Assembly (NCBI GenBank): GCA_025455795.1
Contig: JALOLW010000233.1
Coordinates: forward strand, 1 to 6,750
Reading direction: 5' to 3'
DNA: 6,750 nucleotides
DNA from: Spirosomataceae bacterium
Lineage (GTDB): Bacteria; Bacteroidota; Bacteroidia; Cytophagales; Spirosomataceae
Shown: piece by piece, positions 1 through 6,321 of the stretch
Position numbering within the stretch: position 1 is the stretch's first letter
Layout: the number at the start of each line of letters is the position of its first letter
Notes under the pieces: generated by a model
Told to the model about the DNA's origin: nothing
Database searches by the model: none
The model's input: the letters and a program-made list of their open reading frames with translations, nothing else
Made by a program: the position numbers and the translations under genes

Positions 1-313
1 ATAAAATTTTTTCTCGGGCAAAGTTTAGTTCTGTGAGGGCGTTTTTGTTTTTGTAGGCATAATACCCCAAATTGCTCACAATCAGTGCAGTAGCCTCAGA
101 GGCTTGTTTTTCAAGTTGATAGCTTAGGGTATCTTGGCCTACCTGCAGCTCTACCAACCGAACGGTAGGCATATCTTGTAGCAAGCGTTGGTTGAGAATA
201 GGTAGGAGGCGTTCGTCGGAGGCCGAGGCAAAAAAATACCCACCGCCATCGGTACGATTGAGGTATCGGCGGAGGCGGGTATAAAGCCGCTCGGTATCGT
301 CCGACAGTATCAT
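1..313 (-). CDS. N-terminal part of an uncharacterised protein, possible STAND-like partner of the adjacent ATPase (runs off the window)
   Basis: An open frame of 104 codons starts with ATG at 313-311 and stays open to the left edge, so only the N-terminus is visible. The start is fixed by an ATGA overlap with the stop of the upstream ATPase gene, which suggests translational coupling. The visible protein opens with a helical stretch (LYTRLRRYL, residues 10-18). An apparent beta strand (GGYFFASA, 24-31) and a helix (RLLPILNQRLL, 35-45) follow. Further strands lie around 51-57 (VRLVELQ) and 76-81 (ALIVSN), and a conserved-looking segment (TELNFAREKIL) lies at 94-104. From memory, this order resembles the N-terminus of large proteins, often with TPR repeats, encoded next to RGxGKSTEL-type ATPases; there the 'LN..RE' segment precedes a strand ending in a conserved Trp. 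That assignment is inference. The function is unknown, and any effector or repeat region lies outside the window. Confidence 0.75.
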   Translation of the reverse strand, partial: MILSDDTERLYTRLRRYLNRTDGGGYFFASASDERLLPILNQRLLQDMPTVRLVELQVGQDTLSYQLEKQASEATALIVSNLGYYAYKNKNALTELNFAREKIL

Positions 314-1653
314 TCGATTTTACCTTTTCGTTTCAGTATTTCTTTTACTATAGGGTGTACATCGCACCAAAAATCGCTATTGTAGCCAAGTACAAGCAGG
401 GTTTGGCGCAGGTGTAGCATCACCACCGAGTTTTCGTAGGTTTTGTTGGTAGCCAACTGCACCAAGGCTTCATACATTTGGTCTGTTGTATAAAGTTTGC
501 CTTCTATTTCTACATCGCTGATGGTATTTTGGTAGTCGTTGATGAGGTACGCCAAGGCCCGTTGGTAGTCGTGAGCCGTAATGACGCTGCGCGAGTCGTC
601 TATGGCAAAATCAGCGGCATCACGTATCAATCGGAAGAGGTCAGCCAGATTGCCCCCGCTCATCAAAATCATGTCATCGAGCAATTGGGACGACTCAAAA
701 AGCGATAGACTCATGCGTTTTTCTATGAGTTCACGCAGGCACGCCAATCCGTCGGTAGATGGAGAGCCGTCTTTTTCGCGCACTTTTATCATCGGAAACT
801 CAAAAGCATTTCCGAAGTAATTTTTGATGCGACTTACCCACCAAGCACTGTAATACAGCGAGATAGGAAAAGTAAAAATAAAATTGGCATAGAGGGCTGT
901 GAGTATGTCCACGTGGTCGAGAAACACCTCTTTGGCTTTGTCATAAAGGAGTTTGTCCAAGTCCTCTACGATAATCAACAAGTCGTCTTTGTCAATTTTG
1001 TGCAGTCCCAATCTTACTTCGGTGATGAGCCTATTGCAAAGATCTATCAGTTCAGAGAGTCGGGGTTCTATCACTTCTTTCATGGTTTCTTTCATAGAAG
1101 CGCTATGTGTAGAGGCTATCTTGAAACTCCCGAAAAAAGATTTAAAAAAAGACGCATCATATTTCAATTCGCCCCGTTTCTCATAGAGTTTGTGCGTATC
1201 CGAAATCTTAGTGATTTCCTTCGTTTGTACCCATCGTTTTATCAAGTCGAGGTACTCTTGGTTGATACCCAGTTGATGTTCGTCAATGGCCCCAAACAAC
1301 TTCTCCATCGTTACGATAAGCAACTGCATGTAGTTGAGATTGACCAAACTCAACTCGTCTTTTATCGAATATGACACCACAAAATAGCGAGAGCCAACCT
1401 CAGTCTGTTTTTCAAGGTCTTCTTTGAGCTGATTGAGTTCGGTACTTTTGCCACAACCTCTATACCCAACCATGATGTACTTGTGAGCTACATCGTTCAT
1501 GGTGGCGAGGCGGTGCAACATTCTACGTCGAAACGGCTGCCCTCCTCTTGCTTTTTGAGTCTCGGTAAAGAAATCAATGTCGTCTTGGTCGAGGGGGGTA
1601 TTCAAAAACGCCCGATAAACGTTGTCTATACTTTCGGCTTTGGTTAATCTCAT
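310..1653 (-). CDS. P-loop ATPase of the AAA/STAND type with C-terminal winged-helix-like region
   Basis: This is a complete 447-residue cytoplasmic NTPase with no signal peptide or convincing membrane segment. The N-terminal ~55 residues are helical and charged. Walker A is GYRGCGKST at 63-71 (Lys69), preceded by a hydrophobic strand (KYIMV) and followed by ELNQL. Walker B is LLIIVEDLDKL at 225-235, with acidic residues Glu230, Asp231 and Asp233. A roughly 150-residue, mostly helical insert (about 100-220) separates the two. A segment at 331-350 (MSGGNLADLFRLIRDAADFA) resembles the lid/sensor-2 helix of Orc1/Cdc6-like and STAND ATPases, with Arg341 and Arg344 as candidate sensor residues. 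The C-terminus (about 380-447) looks like a winged helix and ends in a motif containing W429 and HPIV (433-436). The start is ATG at 1653, with an AT-rich leader and no Shine-Dalgarno. The stop overlaps the next gene by 4 bases, so the two products are probably made together and may act as a regulatory ATPase plus partner. The cellular role is unknown; related RGxGKSTEL ATPases are usually annotated only as AAA or ATP-binding proteins. Confidence 0.9.
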   Translation of the reverse strand: MRLTKAESIDNVYRAFLNTPLDQDDIDFFTETQKARGGQPFRRRMLHRLATMNDVAHKYIMVGYRGCGKSTELNQLKEDLEKQTEVGSRYFVVSYSIKDELSLVNLNYMQLLIVTMEKLFGAIDEHQLGINQEYLDLIKRWVQTKEITKISDTHKLYEKRGELKYDASFFKSFFGSFKIASTHSASMKETMKEVIEPRLSELIDLCNRLITEVRLGLHKIDKDDLLIIVEDLDKLLYDKAKEVFLDHVDILTALYANFIFTFPISLYYSAWWVSRIKNYFGNAFEFPMIKVREKDGSPSTDGLACLRELIEKRMSLSLFESSQLLDDMILMSGGNLADLFRLIRDAADFAIDDSRSVITAHDYQRALAYLINDYQNTISDVEIEGKLYTTDQMYEALVQLATNKTYENSVVMLHLRQTLLVLGYNSDFWCDVHPIVKEILKRKGKIE

Positions 1654-1669
1654 TTCTATTCAATTTTTA

Positions 1670-1677
1670 CAAAAGTA
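1670..1677 (-). promoter_or_regulatory. Candidate Bacteroidota -7 element upstream of the ATPase gene
   Basis: On the minus strand the sequence reads TACTTTTG, an exact match to the TAnnTTTG -7 consensus of Bacteroidota sigma factors. It lies 16 bases before the ATG at 1653, which implies a very short leader of roughly 10 bases. No TTG-type -33 element is found at the usual 19-21 base spacing; the nearest upstream TTG is only 12 bases away. The site sits in the 84-base spacer (1654-1737) after the stop of the kinase gene. That spacer shows no strong GC-rich hairpin followed by a T-run, so it contains no clear intrinsic terminator, and some read-through from the upstream operon is possible. 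Confidence 0.35.
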
Positions 1678-1737
1678 CAATGTTTTTAGCAACCCATTAT
1701 TGTTGGTGTTTAGTTTCCTCTTACGAAGGCTACTGGC

Positions 1738-4700
1738 TTATTTTGTTTTGGGAATTATCCATTTTTGTATTTCGACAGCCCATTTTTGGAAATCTGGCAG
1801 GTCAAATTCAATTTTAGGGGTTTGGGGGTTGAGCGGAATCTCAATAAAAACCGCGTTGCCTTCACCCACTTTGGGTGCCCAGACTATTTGTCCACCCAGC
1901 ACTGCCACCCGCGACTCAATGTTGCCGATACCTAAACCTTGTTTAACCTGCTGATAATCAAACCCCTTCCCGTCATCGAAATAATCAAAATGAATGAGGC
2001 CGTCGTCTTGGTGGACGCGGACGGTGATTTTTTGCGCTTCACCGTGTTTGATGGTATTGTTGAGAAGTTCCTGAGTGATGCGATAAAGCCCCGTTTCGAT
2101 GTCGGGGGTGAGGCGTTCGGGGAGACGTGAGGAGTCGAATTCTACTTTCACTTGGCCCGATTGCCGTATTTTTTGACTCAATTCTTCTACCGCTGCCGCG
2201 TAGCCGTACTGCTCGAGTACGCGCGGACTGAGTTCGCGCAGCATACGGCGGGTGTCCACAATAGACTCGTTGATGATTTCGAGCGTTTTTTTCTTCATTT
2301 CCACGCTTTCCCCGTTTTCAGGCAGGTATTTGGTCATCGAAGAAGCGTAGAGTTTGAGGGTGGCGAGCCGCGCCCCGATTTCGTCGTGGAGGTCTTGGGC
2401 GATTTGCTTGCGCTCTTGTTCTTGGGCATCGAGGGCAATACGCAGTCGCTCTTGTTCTTTTTGACGGATGCGCTGCAACCGATTTTTCCCCGCCAAAAAT
2501 GCCGAGTAGCCAATCACGCCCGAACAGAACAGATAAAACCACCAAGTTTGCCAGAAAGGGGGTTTCACACGCACGAAGAGTTTCTTTTCGTCGTCGCTCC
2601 ATACCCCGTCGCGGTTGGCGGCTTTGACTTTGAACACGTACATGCCTGCGTTCAAATTGGCGTATCGCACGAAGTTTTGCGCGTTGGTAAACACCCAATC
2701 TTTGTCTTGTCCGTCGAGTTTATAATGGTACGCATTGCGTCCGCCGCTGTAAAAATCAATGGCCGAAAACTCCAACGAAAACGTATTTTGGTCATAGTCG
2801 AGCGTCACGATGTCGGTTTCGTTGATTTGTTTTGGGGTTGGATAGTTTTCGTCGTTTACCCTAAAATTGTACAAATGCACGCGCGGCTTGTAAGACATTC
2901 GGTGCATACGCTCTGGATAAAAACTATTGAAACCCTTGACTCCGCCAAAATAGACTTCGCCGTTGTCGGTCATGGCAAAGGCGTTTCCGTTGAACTCGTA
3001 GCCCTGAATGCCATCGGCCAAATCGAAGTTGCGAAAAGTGCGAGATTGCTGGTCAAACTGCGAAATACCGTGGTTGGTACTGAGCCAAACTTGTTGCTTC
3101 GGGTCAATGATGATGCCATACACGTAAGAATTGCCAAGGCCGTGGCGGTCATTGTAGAAGCGATAGCGACGAGTGGTAGGGTCGAGTTCTATCAAGCCTT
3201 TTTCGGTACCTACCCATAGTTTTTGGCTCACGGTATCTTCTCTTACTACATTGATATTGAAGGCTTTGAGGCCGTAGTACGTTTTTTTCCATTGCTTGTT
3301 TTGGTACTTAAATCCATACAAGCCCTCAAAATAGGACGCCAACCACACGGTGCTATCTTTGGCGTAGTAGCCCGCAAATACATTTTGGTGGCGCAGCACG
3401 GGCGACGGCTCAAAGAGGAGTGTTTTGGGGCTGAAGAGCCAAGAACCCTCGGGCGTGCCGAGAAAAAAACGCCCGTCGGGGAGTTCGATGATGGTGCGGA
3501 CGTAGTTGTTGCGGGAAAGGGTTTTATCAAACTGAAACAGCTTGAAAGTTTCGGTTTTGGGGTCAAATTTCATCAAGCCACCGTAAGTGCCAAGCCACAT
3601 GTTGCCGTGACTATCACGAATGATTTTTTTGATGAAGTTGATAGCGGGAAGCGTCGGCGAGTCAGATTTGGCCAAGAATTTTTTCAAAATAGTGCGCGAT
3701 TTGGGGTCAAAGACCACCAGACTCCCTTCGGTGCCTATCCACACGTGTCCGTTGGGTCCCTGCTCCACGCAGCGCACCGAAAAATTGTCCAAACGCCGAT
3801 TGAGCGGTAAGTCGGGGGTATCGGTCACTTTCTGAATCACAGAAGCATTGGGGATAATTTTGAGGAGGCCGTCGGGGTCCACGTTGCTCCAAATAATGCC
3901 CCGATTGTCCACATAAATTCGCGTGATTTCGTAGTTGCTAAGGCTTCGGGGGGTCACCATCGGCAAATACACAGGATGCAGTAGGTCTTTTGATTTGACA
4001 AAGTTCCAGAACCCATTGCGCTGCGTACCGAGCCACAGGCGTTGGTTGAAGCCCTCGGCAATGCTATACACCGCTCCGATGGGTTTGCCATCGAGGCTTT
4101 TTTCAAAAACTTGAAAGGTGCTATCGGCGGGGTTGAACTTCACCAAGCCTTTGAGCGTACCAAGCCAAACGGTGTTTTGGGGGTCTATGTATTGACAGAT
4201 GACATTGAGCGGCGGCCCTACGATGTTTTCGGGTACGTCGCTAAAATAATAATGGTACTTTTTTTGTTTCAAATCGTATCTCACCACGCCTTTGTCGGCC
4301 ACCATCCATACGTCACCTTTGGGAGTACGGACTGTCCAGTCAATGTAGTCAAAGTCCTGAGAAATATACGATTTGGGAGCGATAATACGGTGCTGTTGGG
4401 TAGCAAAATTGTACGCCAAAATCCCCTCTCCTTCGCGCAAGTACCAAAGTTCTTTGCGGTCGGCATAGAAAGGTGCGGTGCGGCGTTTGGTGCCGAGCTG
4501 TTTAGGACCGATTACGAGCCTAAATCGCTCCGTAGCCCGCTCGTAGCAGTTGAGTCCTTCTTCGGTTCCTATCCAAAGATTGCCCGTTTGGTCTTCTACA
4601 AGCCCTGCTATATTGACCCCGTGTAAGGCATGAGGATTGTTGATATCGGGTTTATAAATGCGAAACGAATGTCCATCGTAGCGATTGACGCCGTCTTGCG

Positions 4701-4854
4701 TACCAAACCACATAAACCCCCGAGAGTCTTTGAGGATATGATAAGGAGACCCTTGCGACAAGCCCTTTTCTACCCCAATATGCTCCAAACGAAAGTCTTG
4801 CGCTTTGGCATCATATAGCAACAGTACCGCCAAACATAAAACGAGCCTTATCAT
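1738..4854 (-). CDS. Two-component-regulator-propeller sensor histidine kinase (HisKA_3 type)
   Basis: This is a complete 1038-residue membrane sensor kinase. A signal peptide (LVLCLAVLLLY core, residues 4-14) has a likely signal peptidase I site after AKA (Ala18|Gln19). Residues ~20-650 carry about 13 propeller repeats of the type 'D..GN.WIGT..GL..Y/FD', for example at 41-61, 85-105, 222-242, 363-384, 411-432 and 582-601. This fits two seven-bladed periplasmic propellers. A Y_Y_Y-type Ig-like domain lies at ~690-765, one transmembrane helix at ~770-788 and a charged coiled coil at ~790-820. The dimerisation/phosphoacceptor motif is DLHDEIGARL, with His823. The HATPase_c domain has an N-box (ELLNNTIKH, 929-937), a G1 box (DDGKGFD, 960-966) and a G2 box (GLGIGNIESR, 973-982). 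The kinase therefore looks catalytically intact. Unlike classical SusR/HTCS hybrids it has no receiver or AraC output domain, so it needs a separate regulator, for HisKA_3 usually of the NarL/LuxR class; none is in the window. The gene starts 6 bases after the ROK gene, so the two are probably co-transcribed. The ligand is unknown; polysaccharide fragments are plausible from the family. Confidence 0.95.
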   Translation of the reverse strand: MIRLVLCLAVLLLYDAKAQDFRLEHIGVEKGLSQGSPYHILKDSRGFMWFGTQDGVNRYDGHSFRIYKPDINNPHALHGVNIAGLVEDQTGNLWIGTEEGLNCYERATERFRLVIGPKQLGTKRRTAPFYADRKELWYLREGEGILAYNFATQQHRIIAPKSYISQDFDYIDWTVRTPKGDVWMVADKGVVRYDLKQKKYHYYFSDVPENIVGPPLNVICQYIDPQNTVWLGTLKGLVKFNPADSTFQVFEKSLDGKPIGAVYSIAEGFNQRLWLGTQRNGFWNFVKSKDLLHPVYLPMVTPRSLSNYEITRIYVDNRGIIWSNVDPDGLLKIIPNASVIQKVTDTPDLPLNRRLDNFSVRCVEQGPNGHVWIGTEGSLVVFDPKSRTILKKFLAKSDSPTLPAINFIKKIIRDSHGNMWLGTYGGLMKFDPKTETFKLFQFDKTLSRNNYVRTIIELPDGRFFLGTPEGSWLFSPKTLLFEPSPVLRHQNVFAGYYAKDSTVWLASYFEGLYGFKYQNKQWKKTYYGLKAFNINVVREDTVSQKLWVGTEKGLIELDPTTRRYRFYNDRHGLGNSYVYGIIIDPKQQVWLSTNHGISQFDQQSRTFRNFDLADGIQGYEFNGNAFAMTDNGEVYFGGVKGFNSFYPERMHRMSYKPRVHLYNFRVNDENYPTPKQINETDIVTLDYDQNTFSLEFSAIDFYSGGRNAYHYKLDGQDKDWVFTNAQNFVRYANLNAGMYVFKVKAANRDGVWSDDEKKLFVRVKPPFWQTWWFYLFCSGVIGYSAFLAGKNRLQRIRQKEQERLRIALDAQEQERKQIAQDLHDEIGARLATLKLYASSMTKYLPENGESVEMKKKTLEIINESIVDTRRMLRELSPRVLEQYGYAAAVEELSQKIRQSGQVKVEFDSSRLPERLTPDIETGLYRITQELLNNTIKHGEAQKITVRVHQDDGLIHFDYFDDGKGFDYQQVKQGLGIGNIESRVAVLGGQIVWAPKVGEGNAVFIEIPLNPQTPKIEFDLPDFQKWAVEIQKWIIPKTK

Positions 4855-4860
4855 ATCGTA

Positions 4861-6093
4861 TCACTGCACACTTTCTATCAGTTTCTCTACCGTAAACACC
4901 TGTGTACCAAGCCATTTGGCTTTTACTCCCAACTGCGAAATCTCTACTTTGAGGTGGCTTCTAAAATCTGTCAAGCAGAATTTGTTAATGGCTTGCTCAA
5001 TAGGATTGGTGATAAAAGTCCCCGCTTTGGCCACGATGCCATCCACTATGACGATTTCGGGATTGAAGAGATGAATCGCAATAGACAAGCCTTTACCAAG
5101 CTCCATGCCCATATCGTGCAAGACATCAATCGCCAACAAATCACCCTGCCAAGCGGCCTCAATGATTTTTTCGGCATCGGTGGCGGCGGGGTCGGCAGTG
5201 GAGAGGCGCGACACCCGTCCTTCGGCCAATGCCTTGCTGACTCTTTTGGCGAGCGACTCCGCCGAAGCAATCGTGTCCAAGCACCCTACTTTGCCACAAT
5301 GACACAGTTCGCCGTTGGGTACTACTTGAATATGCCCCAACTCGCCCGCAAAGCCCGATGACCCCTGAAAGATTTCACCGTTGAGAATAACCCCCAAGCC
5401 CACTCCCCAGTCAATGTAAATCGCCAAGACGTGATTTTTACCTTTGGCCAGTCCAAATCGTTGCTCGCCGAGGGTAGTAGCACGGGTATCGTTGATGCCA
5501 AACACGGGTATTTTGAAATATTCATTCAAATAATTCATCAATGACTGCTCACCTCGATTGAGGTTGCGGTAGGTAAAATTGAAGCCTTTTTTAGAGTCAA
5601 CCAATCCTGCCATTGAAACTCCCATAGCTACCAAATCGGCAGTGTTAGTCCCAGACTCTGCTATACAACTTTCGATAGACTGGGTAAGTCGGTGCAAAAT
5701 ATCGGGCGAATCATTGAGTCGAAGGTCACAGGTACGTTGGAATAGGATTTCGTTTTTGAGATTCAACACCAAAAATGTCGTTCCGTGGGTGTTTAAATCT
5801 ATGACCGCCGTGCGAAACCGCTCATCGCTTAAACTAAACACTGCCGGCTTTCGGCCTTGTTTGGTAGTAGCCGTACCCGTCGTAACAATCCACTTCTCGG
5901 CCATCAGTTCTTCCATGATGCTCGTCACCGAAGGCACGCTGTTGTGAATCGCCCGCGCCATCTCGGCAATGGAGCGCGTATCAGAGCGATAAAGCTCCAT
6001 CAGTATCCGACGGCGGTGGTGACTTTTTTTGTAATCAACTACTGATTTTTTGGCAATAATGTCTTTATTGGCAGACGATACAGGATACGACAT
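4861..6093 (-). CDS. ROK-family transcriptional regulator (NagC/Mlc-like sugar-responsive repressor)
   Basis: This is a 410-residue cytoplasmic regulator, a normal length for ROK repressors. A winged-helix DNA-binding domain covers roughly residues 20-90, with the helix-turn-helix at about 41-69 (SIAEMARAIHN then SVTSIMEELM) and a wing containing KQGRKP (78-83). The ROK fold follows: a degenerate phosphate-1 loop (DLNTHGT, 99-105, instead of DxGGT) and the sugar/catalytic segment NDTRATTLGE (201-210, Asp202). The phosphate-2 motif is altered (DWGVGLG, 228-234, with Trp in place of Thr). Next come the sugar-binding GELGH (250-254) and the ROK zinc motif with His254, Cys264, Cys266 and Cys271. 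This pattern fits a sugar-sensing repressor rather than a sugar kinase. I chose ATG at 6093: an in-frame TTG at 6132 would add only 13 residues, upstream of the normal ROK N-terminus. The stop lies 6 bases before the propeller kinase start, so the two form an operon. The effector sugar and target genes cannot be read from the window, though autoregulation is common in this family. Confidence 0.93.
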   Translation of the reverse strand: MSYPVSSANKDIIAKKSVVDYKKSHHRRRILMELYRSDTRSIAEMARAIHNSVPSVTSIMEELMAEKWIVTTGTATTKQGRKPAVFSLSDERFRTAVIDLNTHGTTFLVLNLKNEILFQRTCDLRLNDSPDILHRLTQSIESCIAESGTNTADLVAMGVSMAGLVDSKKGFNFTYRNLNRGEQSLMNYLNEYFKIPVFGINDTRATTLGEQRFGLAKGKNHVLAIYIDWGVGLGVILNGEIFQGSSGFAGELGHIQVVPNGELCHCGKVGCLDTIASAESLAKRVSKALAEGRVSRLSTADPAATDAEKIIEAAWQGDLLAIDVLHDMGMELGKGLSIAIHLFNPEIVIVDGIVAKAGTFITNPIEQAINKFCLTDFRSHLKVEISQLGVKAKWLGTQVFTVEKLIESVQ

Positions 6094-6129
6094 TGTAGGT
6101 TTGTTTAGGAAAAAAGCGATGTTGTGAAG

Positions 6130-6157
6130 CAAAACACGGGCAGTGCCTTGGGTTTTG
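6130..6157. promoter_or_regulatory. Imperfect 28-bp palindrome, possible ROK operator
   Basis: The outer arms CAAAAC (6130-6135) and GTTTTG (6152-6157) are perfect inverted repeats around a 16-base centre. One further matched pair (6137/6150) and a short GGC-AGT-GCC core lie inside. The element sits 37-64 bases upstream of the chosen ROK start, where an autoregulatory operator would be expected. It does not match a known NagC/Mlc operator that I can name, so the assignment rests on symmetry and position only. Confidence 0.25.
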
Positions 6158-6174
6158 ATTGAGTAAATGTCACG

Positions 6175-6207
6175 TTTTTTGAAAAAATTAGCAAAAAATC
6201 AACAAAA
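6175..6207. other. Phased A/T tracts, probable intrinsically curved DNA
   Basis: A T6 run (6175-6180) is followed by G and an A6 run (6182-6187), giving a 13-base inverted repeat. Further A-tracts start at 6193 (A6) and 6204 (A4), so three A-tracts begin exactly 11 bases apart. A second set of T-tracts lies nearby at 6271-6275, 6282-6286 and 6294-6297, with spacings of 11 and 12 bases. Tracts in near-helical phase are known to bend DNA. The location between two divergent start codons fits a role in promoter architecture, but simple AT-richness could also give this pattern. Confidence 0.4.
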
Positions 6208-6244
6208 TAAATACTTCTACACATTTCCCCTGTTTTGGGTTAAT

Positions 6245-6275
6245 TTTGGAAAGTTTGTCGCAGACGCTACTTTTT
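6245..6275 (+). promoter_or_regulatory. Candidate Bacteroidota promoter for the DUF4175-like gene
   Basis: TTTG at 6245-6248 serves as a -33 element, followed by a 19-base spacer and TACTTTTT at 6268-6275, which matches 7 of 8 positions of TAnnTTTG (the next base is G). Both the spacing and the sequence fit the Bacteroidota housekeeping promoter. Transcription would begin near 6280, leaving a leader of about 40 bases before the ATG at 6322. A weaker alternative -7 (TAGTTTTA, 6291-6298) lies downstream without a matching -33. Confidence 0.45.
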
Positions 6276-6321
6276 GCACAATTTTTGCGTTAGTTTTACA
6301 GAGAATCGAAACCTTATTTCC

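Noticed and set aside
913..1374. Plus-strand open frame of 153 codons opposite the ATPase gene
   Set aside because: It lies wholly within the ATPase gene, whose Walker B and surrounding motifs are coded on the minus strand here. The plus-strand product shows no credible motif.
1654..1737. Intrinsic terminator after the kinase gene
   Set aside because: The best stem is only 4 base pairs (CAAC/GTTG, near 1691-1706) with a large loop and no following T-run, which is too weak to annotate.
2152..3219. Long plus-strand open frame (355 codons) opposite the kinase gene, with others at 3223-3810 and 4042-4626
   Set aside because: These frames are in exact codon register with the minus-strand kinase. 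They arise because the kinase gene rarely uses Leu TTA/CTA and Ser TCA. Their translations show no recognisable domain, whereas the kinase frame has clear family motifs along its whole length.
6094..6132. Upstream in-frame TTG start for the ROK gene at 6132
   Set aside because: It would add 13 residues not expected for ROK N-termini, uses a rarer start codon and has no ribosome-binding feature. ATG at 6093 gives a normal protein.
6183..6210. Minus-strand promoter for the ROK operon (sequences resembling TAnnTTTG at 6183-6190 and near 6203-6209)
   Set aside because: One has a mismatch in the last base and the other is one base short. Neither has a TTG -33 element at 19-21 bases, so no ROK promoter could be placed with confidence.
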